A stretch of DNA of 20,117 nt from positions 1-20,117 of the forward strand of contig LSSL01007637.1 in assembly GCA_001953115.1 (NCBI GenBank). The letters are read 5' to 3'. Source of the stretch: Smittium mucronatum (Eukaryota > Kickxellomycota > Harpellomycetes > Harpellales > Legeriomycetaceae). Both the position numbers and the translations under genes were made by a program. Below the pieces are notes generated by a model, which worked only from the letters and a program-made list of their open reading frames with translations, was not told where the DNA came from and did not search any database. Below, in pieces: positions 9,490 through 20,117 of this stretch (the first letter of the stretch is position 1; the number at the start of each line of letters is the position of its first letter).

Positions 9490-10454
9490 GTTCGTACCAC
9501 GAGTCTCGGGTTTGGAATTTTAATTTTAAAATATACACTTTTTATCGCATTTTCTTTTCAATTTACTATTAATCAATGTATTAGTATAATTTTTTTTTCT
9601 ATTATCTAGATTTACTAATAAGATCTGAATGCGTTGGCTTTATTTTTTTGATCCTAAATTAAATTTGTATTCAAATATGTAATTAATTGTTTGAACCAGC
9701 AGATATTTTTTGTATTTTTACTATATTCATCATTATGAAAAGAAATATAAATCGTAGGCATCAGGGTGACCTTTATTTTACGGAAAACACGTTTTTAAGT
9801 TATTAAAAGTTTTGAAACTTTAATTAGAAAATTCAAGAAAATTTAAAAAAATCCCACTACCCAACTCCCCTCTGCTGTTCTAGCAACTCCATACCCCGTG
9901 AACATTGGTTCAAGGTGTAATATAGATATTTTTTCTTTTTTTAAAAAAAAAAAAGGAACTTACGAGTTAAAAGAGATTTTAATTTTTTACAATTTAGCTC
10001 TTTTCTTCGCTTTTTTAGGCTAAAAATATCCATGACCTTATATAATTGCCAACTTTGATAATTTAAGATTTAGTAATATTTTATTGGTTAATTAGCCGAC
10101 TTATAAGTGAACCTCATAAAAATTAAATCATATCGTAGTAGGGGGTTCCGGCTTCTAATCAGCATGCTTCTCAAAATCATTACAACTTTTAATGCAAATT
10201 AATGTTGATATAAGGAATATTTGAATAAAAATTATCAATAGTATATAATCTAACCATATTCTTTTTTAAATTTCGCGCTACAAAAAATCAAAAAAATATT
10301 ATATATTCAATTTAAAAGTATAATCAATATTCCGATTAATGTAATACGATTTAGATTTTTTATTATTTAAAATGTGAAATTTTTAAAAGCTTCAGTTTTT
10401 AAAGCTCTCATACATCTACTTAAAACATTGAATGGCGGTGAGTAGCTTAAAAAT
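9490..10454. other. Intergenic region between convergent SET9 and calnexin genes
   Basis: This 965-bp region contains the 3' ends of two convergent genes and no visible gene of its own. It carries poly-A/poly-T runs (for example about 9930-9955). I find no AATAAA close after the SET9 stop. A small GC-richer hairpin-like motif (cgag-t-ctcg, near 9500-9510) lies just past that stop. Confidence 0.5.
10358..10363 (-). terminator. Candidate polyadenylation signal AATAAA for calnexin
   Basis: TTTATT on the plus strand reads AATAAA on the minus strand, about 90 nt beyond the calnexin stop codon. The spacing is reasonable but the hexamer is frequent by chance here. Confidence 0.35.
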
Positions 10455-12517
10455 TTATTGTGTCTTTATCTTTTCCTCTGTGGCGTTTTTGGGAGATTTC
10501 AGCAGAGGCAAAATAACCTTGTTTTTGATTTCAAGTATCAGGTACACGAAATAAGACAAAAATAACACTACTACAAGAAGTGATATAGGACTAACAAAAA
10601 TAGCAGAGAATAATCCGTCTTTTTTAAATGTGTCATAGATGGTATGGACATTTCCATTCAAAAGATATAGTCGATAGAGAATCTGACCCCTGATATCGAA
10701 TGCACTTGGTGACTTATTGAACTCTTCTTTACCGATTTTGTCAGTCCTCATGAATCTCACTTTCTCTTCAATTTCAATTTCTTTCTCATATTTTACACCC
10801 CATATATCGAAGGCATATTTGGAAGATTCCTCCTCAGCAGTTCCGATATAAATGTTATCAAACAGAATATCTTTGTTAACTGTCCATAATTCAATACCTA
10901 CACCAGACTGAAACCAAAAAGTAAAGTTAATAAAGCTCAATCAAGTATTTTTTTATCAGCTTACTATTTTTGTCAAATCACAAGGGCTATCAATCTCATA
11001 ATAATCTGGGTTTTCAACGAGAGGGGGCTTCCATTCTCCTTTATAATCTGGGTTTTTCATTTTTGGAGGAGCCCATTTTCCCTTATAATTTGGATTGGCA
11101 ATCAAAGGTCTCGTATAAGGTCCACAGCCACTAATTCCAATACATTTAGGGTTATCAATCAGAGGGGCTTCCCAATCTCCATCCATTTCATCATCCCATT
11201 CTTTTGGTTTAACTGCTTTTGGATCTGGTATTAAATATGATTCATTTTCAAGCCAATCTTTTGGTTTGTTGCTGAATATATCCTCTATTACTTTGGGTGC
11301 GTCCTCATCCCAATCTCTGGGCTTAACAGCGGATTCGTCTATTATCTCCTCCTCATCTACCCAATCCTCTGGTTTGGTTGCATTCAAGTCCGGAACTAAT
11401 TTTGGAGGATTTACAGGTGGGTCAAAGTCAGTAAACAAGCTTCCTTCTCGAGCAAAGCTATTATCAATCAATATCCTGAATGTGTTGTCGGGGCTAAATT
11501 CAGTTATTATATAAGTTAAATGGATGAAATATTTAATAAAAAGGAAATAACAAAGAAAGATAGGTAAATATTTCTTAATTATGGAAAAACTTAGATATGA
11601 TGACTTACTCGATTATTAAAGTATATAAATGAGAGAATCGATCATTACGAGGAGGTGGAGGATCGATGAGCTTATGTTCTTGGTACTCTTTGGTTATGGG
11701 GTTATATTGGTTGAATATAAAATGGACTTTCCCCTCTCCACAAATATCAGGCCCAAACATAACTGTAAACGGGGTTTTATTATCAAAAGCTTCGGGTTCA
11801 AAATTATTTTTCATTATAGTTGTATCGTTAACCTCGTTTGGAGGATTTGTGTCCCTTATGATTTTAAGATACGACCCTGCACATTCGATATCCTCCTGAT
11901 ACTTGACTTCATATCTTTATCGGTTATATACAGAATAAAATTTATGGCAAATAAAAAAAAAAAATTAATATAACTTTTCTTACTGTATGATAAAGGATTT
12001 TCCTTTGGGGTTGAAAACATTTTTAAATTTGGTAGATATTGCGTGCAGCTTCCCCCTAGATTTAACCGTCAATCCATAATCGTTTTCCATACCTTTAAGC
12101 ATATATGGCATCTCCAGAGCCCATTCCCCTTGATAAGTGAAGACTTCTTCACCTGTATCGCCGTCTATATGTTTGGCTTTCGATGGTATCCATCTTTTAT
12201 AGCTTTCTTTGGTAAACTGTTCCCAAAGAACTGCATCCTCTGGAGTAAATTGCTATTGTTATTGTATAAAGATAACAATTAAATTTGATTTTGTAGTTAT
12301 GTGACGTTAAAAAATAAGTATGTTTTTAAATATATATACTGAATCGTACATGGAAATCGTCCAACGTAACATTTTCCATGGCTCTGTTAACATTTTTTAT
12401 TGTTAGCTGACCCAGCTCATCATCATTTATAGAATCGGAGCCAGAGTGTCCCAAGACCAAATTTAACTTGGTGAAAATCGAAGATAAAATCAAAAGATAC
12501 TTAGTTGAAAACAACAT
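10455..12517 (-). CDS. Calnexin, ER membrane lectin chaperone (5 exons, 574 aa)
   Basis: Minus-strand exons in order: 12517-12350, 12252-11984, 11914-11609, 11493-10965 and 10907-10455 (TAA). Introns are 57 to 115 bp, GT-AG, and phases agree. Residues 1-23 form a hydrophobic signal peptide. The lectin domain shows YQGEWALEMP, SRGKLHAIS, IECAGSYLKI and FTVMFGPDICGEGKVHFIF. C157 and C204 match the conserved lectin disulfide, and Y161 and K163 match sugar-contact positions. The P-domain arm (about 281-413) has four type 1 repeats (such as KPEDW, KPRDWDED, KPKDW, KPKEWDDE) and four type 2 repeats (such as GKWAPPKMKNPDYKGEW), plus the C365/C371 pair. The lectin fold closes with GIELWTVNKDILFDNIYI. 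One membrane helix (about 526-550) and a 24-residue tail follow. Calnexin binds monoglucosylated N-glycans on folding glycoproteins in the ER lumen. Unusual: about 70 charged residues lie between the lectin end and the helix, and the tail is short. Confidence 0.95.
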
Positions 12518-13182
12518 TCTCTGTTGTTTTTTCCTTAATTGTAGAGTAATTGTATTATGCAGATGTAAATGGAAATCCTACTATAGAATTGAAAAATCAT
12601 AAGATGGATTTATCCGAAATATCAAATCTTAATGATATATATCTGATCCATATTGTGTTTGAAGGGGGATTATTTTATGATAATTAACTTATGATTAGTA
12701 AAAAATATTAAAACATTCCAACAAATTGGACCACAGTGTCTACTATCTATTGGCTGTTTAGTTTTTCATTAGCGGGGAGAAATTCTGAATCTAAAAATAG
12801 AACAAATAAATTAACAAATATACATTGAATTTAATGGTTGATTCGTACTCATCGAGTTTTATGAACGTACTTAGAATCAATAAATCATATTGAATCTAAA
12901 AATAGCTCCGATCTCAGAATTATTTAAGCATTTTGATCTACCAGGATTTGTGGAATCTCGTTTGCTAATAAAAAATATTTATCCTATCAAGTTTCAAAAA
13001 TTATCATATTTACTAGTAAATATTATTTGCTATACAAAACAGAGCATTTTGTGTATCAAGTTTCAGCTTTTTCAGGTCCAGAGGCCCAAAAACAATCAGA
13101 ATTTTGGCTTCAATTGAAGTCATAGCCCAATTTTCAGGCCTGAATATTCACCGGTTACTGTTTACTTCCCAAAATTGTTTAA
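12518..13182. other. Calnexin 5' flank, no gene seen
   Basis: This is the upstream region of the minus-strand calnexin gene. It contains an ATTGG-A-CCACA motif at 12725-12735 and otherwise short broken frames. A 75-codon frame at 12890-13117 resembles no family I know and is not called. Confidence 0.45.
12725..12735 (+). promoter_or_regulatory. ERSE-II-like motif upstream of calnexin (weak)
   Basis: ATTGGACCACA differs by one base from the animal ER stress element II, ATTGGNCCACG. It lies about 210 nt upstream of the calnexin start codon, in a gene class commonly induced by the unfolded protein response. The element is not established for fungi, where Hac1 sites differ, so this may be coincidence. 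Confidence 0.2.
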
Positions 13183-13342
13183 CCCTTACAGGCCCGATGA
13201 TACAAAAAACAACACCTATTTTTCATATAGTGTAACTTCGATTTAATAATATTTGTATATTATTGGGTAATAAAATAAATAAGTCAATTGAAATAGAGCA
13301 TATACACAAATAGGATTGAGGCACACTTTGGGCCCGAAGGGG
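13183..13342 (+). mobile_element. piggyBac-like MITE, copy C
   Basis: It starts after TTAA (13179-13182) with CCCTTACAGGCCCGATGATAC and ends GGGCCCGAAGGGG followed by CTAA (13343-13346), a TTAA with one change. The interior shares the atttgtatatattgg-like block and the gattgaggc block near the right end with copies A and B. At 160 bp it is close in length to copy B (164 bp), and it is non-coding. The more diverged ends and flank suggest an older insertion. It lies about 670 bp upstream of the calnexin start. Confidence 0.65.
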
Positions 13343-13346
13343 CTAA

Positions 13347-15289
13347 ATTAAATAATCAACTTATTCAAACCACAGCAGAAAAATAATCTTGCCCTTAAAA
13401 TGTTTAGTTTTTTTAGGACCTAAAAAAACGCTGCACACCAATTATGAAACATCTTTTTCTATTTGATCATAGCAACACACGAGCCAACGGATAACTTTCA
13501 TTTGAAATAAATCTATGCCACTGTTCGGAAATTGAATTCCATTTTTGCACTACCAGTCTTATTAGGGCTAAAACTTTCCTCAGCTAAACATGTATAAGAT
13601 CTGATTTATCGAATCTTATTAAGCCAACACATTGAAATCATTCATTGGTTAGTAATTAAACTGAAGTCCCAACTCCAATTAGGTTATCTTACATCAAATC
13701 CAAATTCATTTCACCCAATGCCACTTTCCCATGCGATACTTCTTCTGACTAACATTTAACCCAATTGGTTTTTGTCCAATTTTGTACATTCCAATTATAG
13801 TAAAAAAAACTAACCCTGATTTGGGAGATTCTCTTTGAGAGCAGACGCTTTCATACTAACTATCGACTACTTTCCTAATTTGAGAATATAGTTTTAAGAA
13901 CAAGATCAAAATTATTGGTTAATCTGGAATATAAAATTTTTTAAAAAAAAAGTCATTTATTTACAAAATGTTGAAAATTTATAAGGAAAAGTATATTTTT
14001 TTTATGTATTTTGGTTCGATGATGTTTTTTTTTTATCTTATCGTTCACATAGGAAAAGAAAGTATGGTCTTCAAAAGATTCTCACATTTATTAGTGTTTA
14101 ATTTCGATTAAATATTGGTTTTGGTAAAAATCATTCTATAGTTTTAAACTAGAGTCTAACGCTGATTATTTATCGATTTTAGAGTAAATGGAATTGGATG
14201 AAATGTAAATTATATGTAAATTAATTGGATGAAAAAGATATTATGCATAAGAAGGTCAAGAAGTGTTCTGCGGACTTTAAGCCCTGATACGCATTTAGTT
14301 GTATCATCACTTTCAGCCTTCCAGGACCGATAAAATATGTAAATAAAACTAATAAACTTCGACCAAATCGTGTAGAAATCAAATAATTTTTATAGAAATT
14401 GATTTCAGCATTTTTAGTCTATCATTATATATCATTTTTACTTAAAAAAAGGTTTATACCTTTATCCCGATTAAAAAAACTCAAATAATTAATCAACACA
14501 ATAAATATCCTATCAGTCTTTATTTCAAAACTATTGATTCGTTAAATATTATTTTTTTAATAATATCCAAACAGCGCACTAAAGAATCAAGCAGTAAGAT
14601 CCTCAAATCGTGGAAATATATAAACCCTTAGTTAAGTGCCAATAGTGTATAAAATGCTATCTCATAACTCTTGCATATTCATAGCCTTACATTCATTCAA
14701 TACACAAATTTTTTATTTATTCTTATCCTCACTATTATTATCTTTTTTTCGTGCCATTATTTTAGGCTTTAATTTCTTAATAATATAAACTCTTTCCGAA
14801 TATAAACGGAACTCCAATTTTATATAGGAAAAAAAATATCTTTCTTTGTTCTCTTTTTTTTGTGGGATATCCTCTAGTTTATAATTCAAATTATAAAAAT
14901 CAAACATTATTAGAATAAAATGACACATTATCCAATTATAAAATTAAGATTCAAATGAAATAATCTTTAAACTGCAACTTTACTTATATTTCAACTGAAC
15001 CATATCATTCGTTTCACTTTTATATCATTTTTCCCTTAACTTTCAATTTCGGCATTAATTTCCCTTGTGAACAGGATGCTTTCGTTTATTTTTAATACAT
15101 CATCGCCCTCAAATAATCAATCAACTGCTGTTATTTTTTTTATGTTCTGTGAGAATTAATGGATAGCTAACTTTATTGCATAAATATATAAAAATTAAAG
15201 CAAAAATTTTTACCAATAATATATACAGCTAATTCTTTTTATAAAATACTTCTGTAAAACCAGTACTTTCCAAAAAAAATTAAGAAACT
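13347..15289. other. AT-rich intergenic stretch, no gene seen
   Basis: Frames are short and no family similarity is apparent. At about 14310-14340 the string actttcag-ccttccaggaccgat is faintly like the MITE left end, but the rest does not match. A 71-codon minus frame at 14713-14928 is Lys/Tyr-rich low-complexity sequence and is not called. Confidence 0.45.
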
Positions 15290-15560
15290 ATTTTTGGTAG
15301 TCAGTTTTACTTTTAGGATCTGTTTTTAGGGAGTGTGGACAGGAAATATAAGGGGCCTAAACCTTTAGGGATCGATGTTAAAAATAGCTCTTTAATATCT
15401 GATTTAGCATTATCTTTAGGGAAAATACCTACATATTGTTAGATAAATAAAGAGACTGAGATAATTGTTTTTTTAGTAAATAAAAATTTGAGTGAGTGGC
15501 AAATTTTTTTAGGGTAGTGGGTCGGACTATATTTGGGATAAAAAATTCTATATTCAAAAG
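15290..15560. other. Locally G-rich stretch with scattered TTTAGGG motifs
   Basis: The plus strand here is purine and G enriched compared with its surroundings. It contains TTTAGGG at 15325, 15364, 15415 and 15508. The copies are not in tandem and have unrelated flanks. No coding frame is convincing. Confidence 0.35.
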
Positions 15561-18500
15561 GAGAATTCGTATTATTTGGTTCAATAAGTCTTAAATTGAA
15601 TGTGGTTTAATAAAAAAATAATTCGAGAAGGTGTGACGAAAGTAAAATTATATAATAGGAACTTTTTTACTGGTAGGGATATAACAGAAATATCTTGATC
15701 GACCAGTCGGGTAAATAATACTGATTTTGGATTATTTGAATTAATTGTTTTTTTTATGGGGTGCTTCTTAAGAAAATTTTGTGTGAATACATATACAAAA
15801 TTTAAGTTTTAAAAAAAAAATATTCGAATAACTTTGCCATAGATTTTTTAACTAAAGATGCAGTTAACTGCTTTTTGTTATTATTTTATGGTTAAACGTG
15901 AAAATTAGTAAAATCTGTCAATAAAATGAAAAATTAGCCAAAAGTATGACAAATAAACATTCCTGTGCCAAATTGAAAAAGTATATCTTTTTAGATAAAA
16001 TCTGTCGATTAATTCATTTACATTATAAAATATAGATCAATTTCTTAAAATATAACATTTACAATTATCAAGTTTAGAAATTTTGGGTCTTCAATAAAAA
16101 ATTGATTCTTAAATTTGCTCAGCATATACTTTCATTTAACTGTGCTGTTTAAAATTTTTATAAACGAAGTTAGTTTGTTTAGAGATATAAAAATCTCAAA
16201 AAGATACTTCATTTTTGCAAAGCAATGAAAAAATCGAGATGAAATTATTAAACCCTGTTTTAAAAGCAATTAGCTGTGATTTTAAATGGTATATTTATAT
16301 AGGTGACTAACTTTCAACTTAATTATTATTTTTTGAAGTTTAAATATTCAAAAAAATTAATAACTAAAATAAAAGGTTTGATATTGCTAAAGTTTAAAAA
16401 ATTCAAAAAAAAATTCAGGATCAAAATTTAAAACTTCTATGATGGAAAAAAAAAATTCTCTTGGAAAATATCATGAAAAAATTTTCAGTTTATGTCTTTC
16501 TGATTCAAAAATAGGATATTAAATACCAGAGATATCTTTTTTAAACCAGATAATAAAAAAAGCAATTTAAAGTAGAAATATTTAAGCATATATTATTCAG
16601 TAAAAAACGGCTGAAGATTAATAATATTAAGCAAAAAAATGGACCATATCTAGATTTATTTGTAAATTTATTATTCCGCCTTTTATTGTTATGATATATT
16701 TTTTAAAAAAAAAGAATCATACTTTTAGTTTGAACAGAATAATTAATTAATAAATTTCTATACTCTTTTAAACAGTAAAAATAATAATAATAAATTGATA
16801 AAGATGATTATTTTCAGTGTTAATTATACATTTATGGCAATTCAAAATTTAAACTTATTCTAACACAGTTCAGAAGGTAAATATAAGAGATTCAGCCAAC
16901 ATAATCCAAAATTTTACTTACAGCTGTGTCTTTTTAAAAAAATTACTTATCAAGGGTGCCTGTAATCTTTAATATACTTCATTTTGAATCTTCTTTCGAA
17001 AAAACGCTTTTTTAACTTAAAATTCGAGGAATATATACACTTATTAGTGTTTAATTAAGATTATTTTTGTCCATTAATGCACAAGGAACATTTTAAAATC
17101 ATGAAATTCTTTAAAGATTTTATTTATTGAAAAAATATGCACATAATCTCTTCTATTGATGTGATAACTGGTAATTATCTATTGATAATATCAGAGATCT
17201 TTGAAATTACCTATCTTTCTTACTAGTTTAAATATCTAGGGTAAGAAAATACTCATGAACATGGCTTACGTAATTTAAATAAATTAATATATTAAGTAGA
17301 AAAATATCATTTGAGTTTAACTGTTAGAAAAAAAAGCTATTATGCTTTAAAAATATCTTAAGGGATAAATCATTTTTCCCTTTAATGAAAAATATAGATT
17401 TTTGGTTTCTATATAAATTAATATGTTGAAGTTTAACAAAAACTAACCTGTTGCTAAAAGATAAACACACTGAATACTTTCAAGTTATTATCTTCTTTAT
17501 ATTAATTAATTATTGATAATATTCCTTTAAACAACGGAGAAGCCACGAAAATTTGACTATATAATAGAAAATTCAAAAAATAAGGCTTTAAATAAAAAAA
17601 ATTGGCACGAACGATGCAGATTCTTCCCCTTTAATTGATCATCTAAAAATTTAAAATGTGTTTCAAAATATAAGTGTAAAACATGTTATAAGCCAAATTT
17701 CTTGAAGCTTTTTAATACATTAGTCAAAATAGTATAAGATTTATTTTATTTTATTTTTTAAAAAATTAGTAAAAATAAATATAATAGGGGCAAGAAATCA
17801 AGAACTCAGTTCTCTGCAATTCTATAACAATGTTATTATAAGAACTATCTTATGTACTTTCATTAATTAAATTAAAAAGCATAGTTTCTAGCAATTTTTA
17901 GGGAAGAAAAATGTATTATATTCGATTTATTTTAAAAAGAATTTAAAGTTCTAATATCATTTTTTCCTGAGCTTAATTAACAGATTGGAAAAAGAAAATT
18001 TGCTCTAAAAAAAAGTTGGAGTTTTAAAAAACTATTCTTATTAGGCATCCTTTGACCAAGTCAAAATTTATAAATTTTTAAAGTTTCCTTTTTATGAATG
18101 TAGAAAAAAATTGGATATCAAAAAAAAATAAATAAGTCATCCGAGACCTTTTAAATGACTAAAAATATAACCCTTACATATTTATATATATATTAAACTA
18201 AATAATAATTTATATAAATACTTTATATTAATATAAGCATATATATATTAATTATTAAAGTTCTTTGAAACAGATAGTTCATATCTATTTAGTATAGTTT
18301 AATATAAAATAATTTTTAAACTAGGTCTTACTCATTATAATTCCTTATGCTTATAATATTAATCTTAATTTTATTTGTCTTTAAATAGGATTTAATTTTT
18401 ATATAAAGATTGTATACCTCTAAAAGTGAGGATTTATATAACTAAAAAGAGAAATAAATAAAAACGTTTATTTTAGTTGTATTATCTAACTATTTTTTAG

Positions 18501-18600
18501 TAGAATGAGCTATTATTTATATCTTAATTTCTTATCTAGTGATATCCAAGCCTTATAAAAAATGAATATATTTCAATTAATTGAAATTAATATTCTTCAA
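15561..18600. other. Long, extremely AT-rich non-coding region
   Basis: About 3 kb of A/T runs, TA-rich tracts (about 18175-18260) and stops in every frame. I see no gene, RNA element or long repeat. A perfect 16-bp palindrome (tttcaattaattgaaa, 18571-18586) lies near its right end. Confidence 0.5.
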
Positions 18601-18639
18601 CTGTTAAATCTGTGAAATTTTAAAATTTATATAAGATAC

Positions 18640-18960
18640 CAGGATTATTCACCTATTACTATTAGATATATCTGCGATTTCACCTACTATTTACACCTAA
18701 TTAAAATTCCAAATATTTCCCAATAAAAATATTTCCCATTTATTATAACTCCAAATTGTCCCAAATAACACTTTAACTACCGTCTAGTTGAATTACCTTC
18801 CATTTACTGTACTACCTAATTTATACACTACCATTTTAACCCCTACAAAGTTGACTGTGTTTTCACTATTTCTATTGTACAATCGGATTATCTACAATTT
18901 TTACGAACACCAAATTATTTATTTTGCGATTTCGCGTTCCAAAAAAGCTAAATAATTATT
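18640..18960. other. G-poor, pyrimidine-biased stretch
   Basis: The plus strand has many C but very few G, with repeated short motifs such as cacctatt, cctact, acaccta and tttccca. This skew is unlike the DNA on either side and is not explained by a coding frame. It could be a decayed mobile element or a former low-complexity repeat. Confidence 0.35.
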
Positions 18961-20117
18961 ATTTCTCTCACAGATTTTAAAAAACTCTATTATTATTTTT
19001 TACACATATCCGATAAAGCCAATTTAAAATATGTGAGAGTTAAAAAAGTAAAATATATATTGGATTCTTAATAAAAAGTCTTATATCAACAACAAAAATC
19101 TCCATTAACACTTTTCACCAAAAAATTTAAGTTTTTTTGGGGCTTAAATATATTTTAGAAATATGAAAAGAATATGGGGTATATTAAATAGCGCTCCCTT
19201 CTTAAAGAAAAATCTTACACTGAAAATCTTTTACTCCCGAAAATTTTTATATTGTAAATAAAAACTAACTTCGAAAGGAAAAAGAGCAAATATATCATTA
19301 TTTTGAAGCAAATAATCCCCTAAAAAAATAACTTTAATATGAAACGCAAAAGTTGTAACCATCATTTATAAAAACTAATAAAATTACATTTTTTTCATTT
19401 TCAAAAAAAATTATTATTTATATTATTTTGGAACATTTAAATTATCCGTCAAACATAAGTAACCTATGGCACTAAATGCTTTACCCAAATTCCCTTAAAA
19501 ACGTCAAATCCTCCAATTTATGCAGACCTTCGATATGAGCTGAAATTACTATAAAAAACCACACGCCACTCCATAACATTGCGGCATTAAGGATCATACG
19601 ACAATTAGACAAGATTAGCGATAGTTTTTTTCTTTTTCTGAATTATAATTAGGTGAAATAAATCAAATAAACTTGAATTATTCATATCCAAAAATTATAA
19701 ATTTAACAACCCCCCCCCCATTTTTTTACATATAATCACTTCAATTCCTTTTTTTAGGAACCAAATATAATTTTTTAAGCCGCTTGGTATTGGTGAAGAC
19801 GCCTAATTCATATGATTTTTGAATAAATTTTGGAAATCTAATTATTCTACCATATCCCTTTTGTTTTCTCAAAAGATTCCATCCTAAATTTTTAATCAAC
19901 CTTCTAAATACCATTAAATCTTAACTAAAAAAAATATTAGAGTATGGAGGCGTCACACTTTATTAAATTTAATCGAAAAATCTTACAAACCCCTGAAATT
20001 TTCAAAGCTTCACCTCTAATATTTGATTTAATATGGTATAAAATAGTGTTTTAGCATAATTATTTGGGCCCATTTTTATTTTAATAAATGCAAATGTGCA
20101 ATATTAGTACTTATGGA
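18961..20117. other. AT-rich right edge, no gene seen
   Basis: No sustained frame with family-like sequence. A run of ten C lies at 19710-19719, directly followed by A and seven T. The stretch about 19500-19610 is less AT-rich than its surroundings, but no product is recognisable. Confidence 0.4.
19710..19719. repeat. Poly-C run (10 bp)
   Basis: Ten consecutive C on the plus strand, which is rare in this AT-rich sequence. It is also a likely place for a sequencing or assembly length error. Confidence 0.7.

Noticed and set aside
14310..14340. A fourth MITE copy
   Set aside because: Only about a dozen scattered bases match the left end. There is no right end and no TTAA pair.
14713..14928. 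71-codon minus-strand Lys/Tyr-rich frame
   Set aside because: Low-complexity composition typical of AT-rich DNA, with no conserved motif and no neighbouring exons.
15325..15514. Four TTTAGGG motifs as an interstitial telomere array
   Set aside because: The copies are 33 to 87 bp apart with different flanks, not a tandem array.
18175..18260. TA-rich tract as a replication origin
   Set aside because: Such tracts are common across this sequence and no specific origin motif is visible.

Overview
This is an AT-rich nuclear segment from a eukaryote with many short GT-AG introns (57 to 183 bp) and genes spaced about 0.7 to 1 kb apart. The best clue to its origin is the H4K20 methyltransferase at 6597-9489. 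Its N-terminal helices, SET domain and the zinc-knuckle run after the SET domain (CxxC, then CNRC-IRH-x-LY-xxx-WP) follow the fungal Set9 pattern rather than the animal SUV4-20 pattern. An early-diverging, AT-rich fungus or a close relative is therefore the likely source. This is inferred from protein family only. No rRNA, tRNA or CRISPR array was seen, and nothing looks prokaryotic.

Layout. Positions 1 to about 1056 hold minus-strand fragments that resemble the C-terminal membrane part of an equilibrative nucleoside transporter. They are either the last exons of a gene running off the left edge or a pseudogene. A TTAA-bounded palindromic repeat and a partial inverted copy lie among them. Positions 1057-2795 show no gene. 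At 2800-3109 two copies of a piggyBac-like MITE with TTAA ends lie in opposite orientation, just upstream of a WDR70 gene (3326-5888, + strand, 10 exons, 595 codons). Next is a Set9/SUV4-20 histone methyltransferase (6597-9489, + strand, 7 exons, 806 codons) that ends in an MRG15/Tip60-like chromo barrel. Converging on it is a calnexin gene (10455-12517, minus strand, 5 exons, 574 codons). A third MITE copy lies at 13183-13342. From there to the right edge, nearly 7 kb of very AT-rich DNA shows no convincing gene.

Function. WDR70 and Set9 are neighbours on the same strand. In fission yeast both families act on chromatin in the DNA-damage response: Wdr70 with the Cul4-Ddb1 ligase and H2B ubiquitination, and Set9 through H4K20 methylation read by Crb2. 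Calnexin is an ER lectin chaperone and has no evident link to them. The most unusual item is the Set9 protein, which carries its own C-terminal chromo barrel and has its catalytic NHDCxPN core split off onto a 24-nt micro-exon.

All exon joins were made by eye from reading frame, GT-AG signals and family similarity. Transcript ends and untranslated exons are not resolved.
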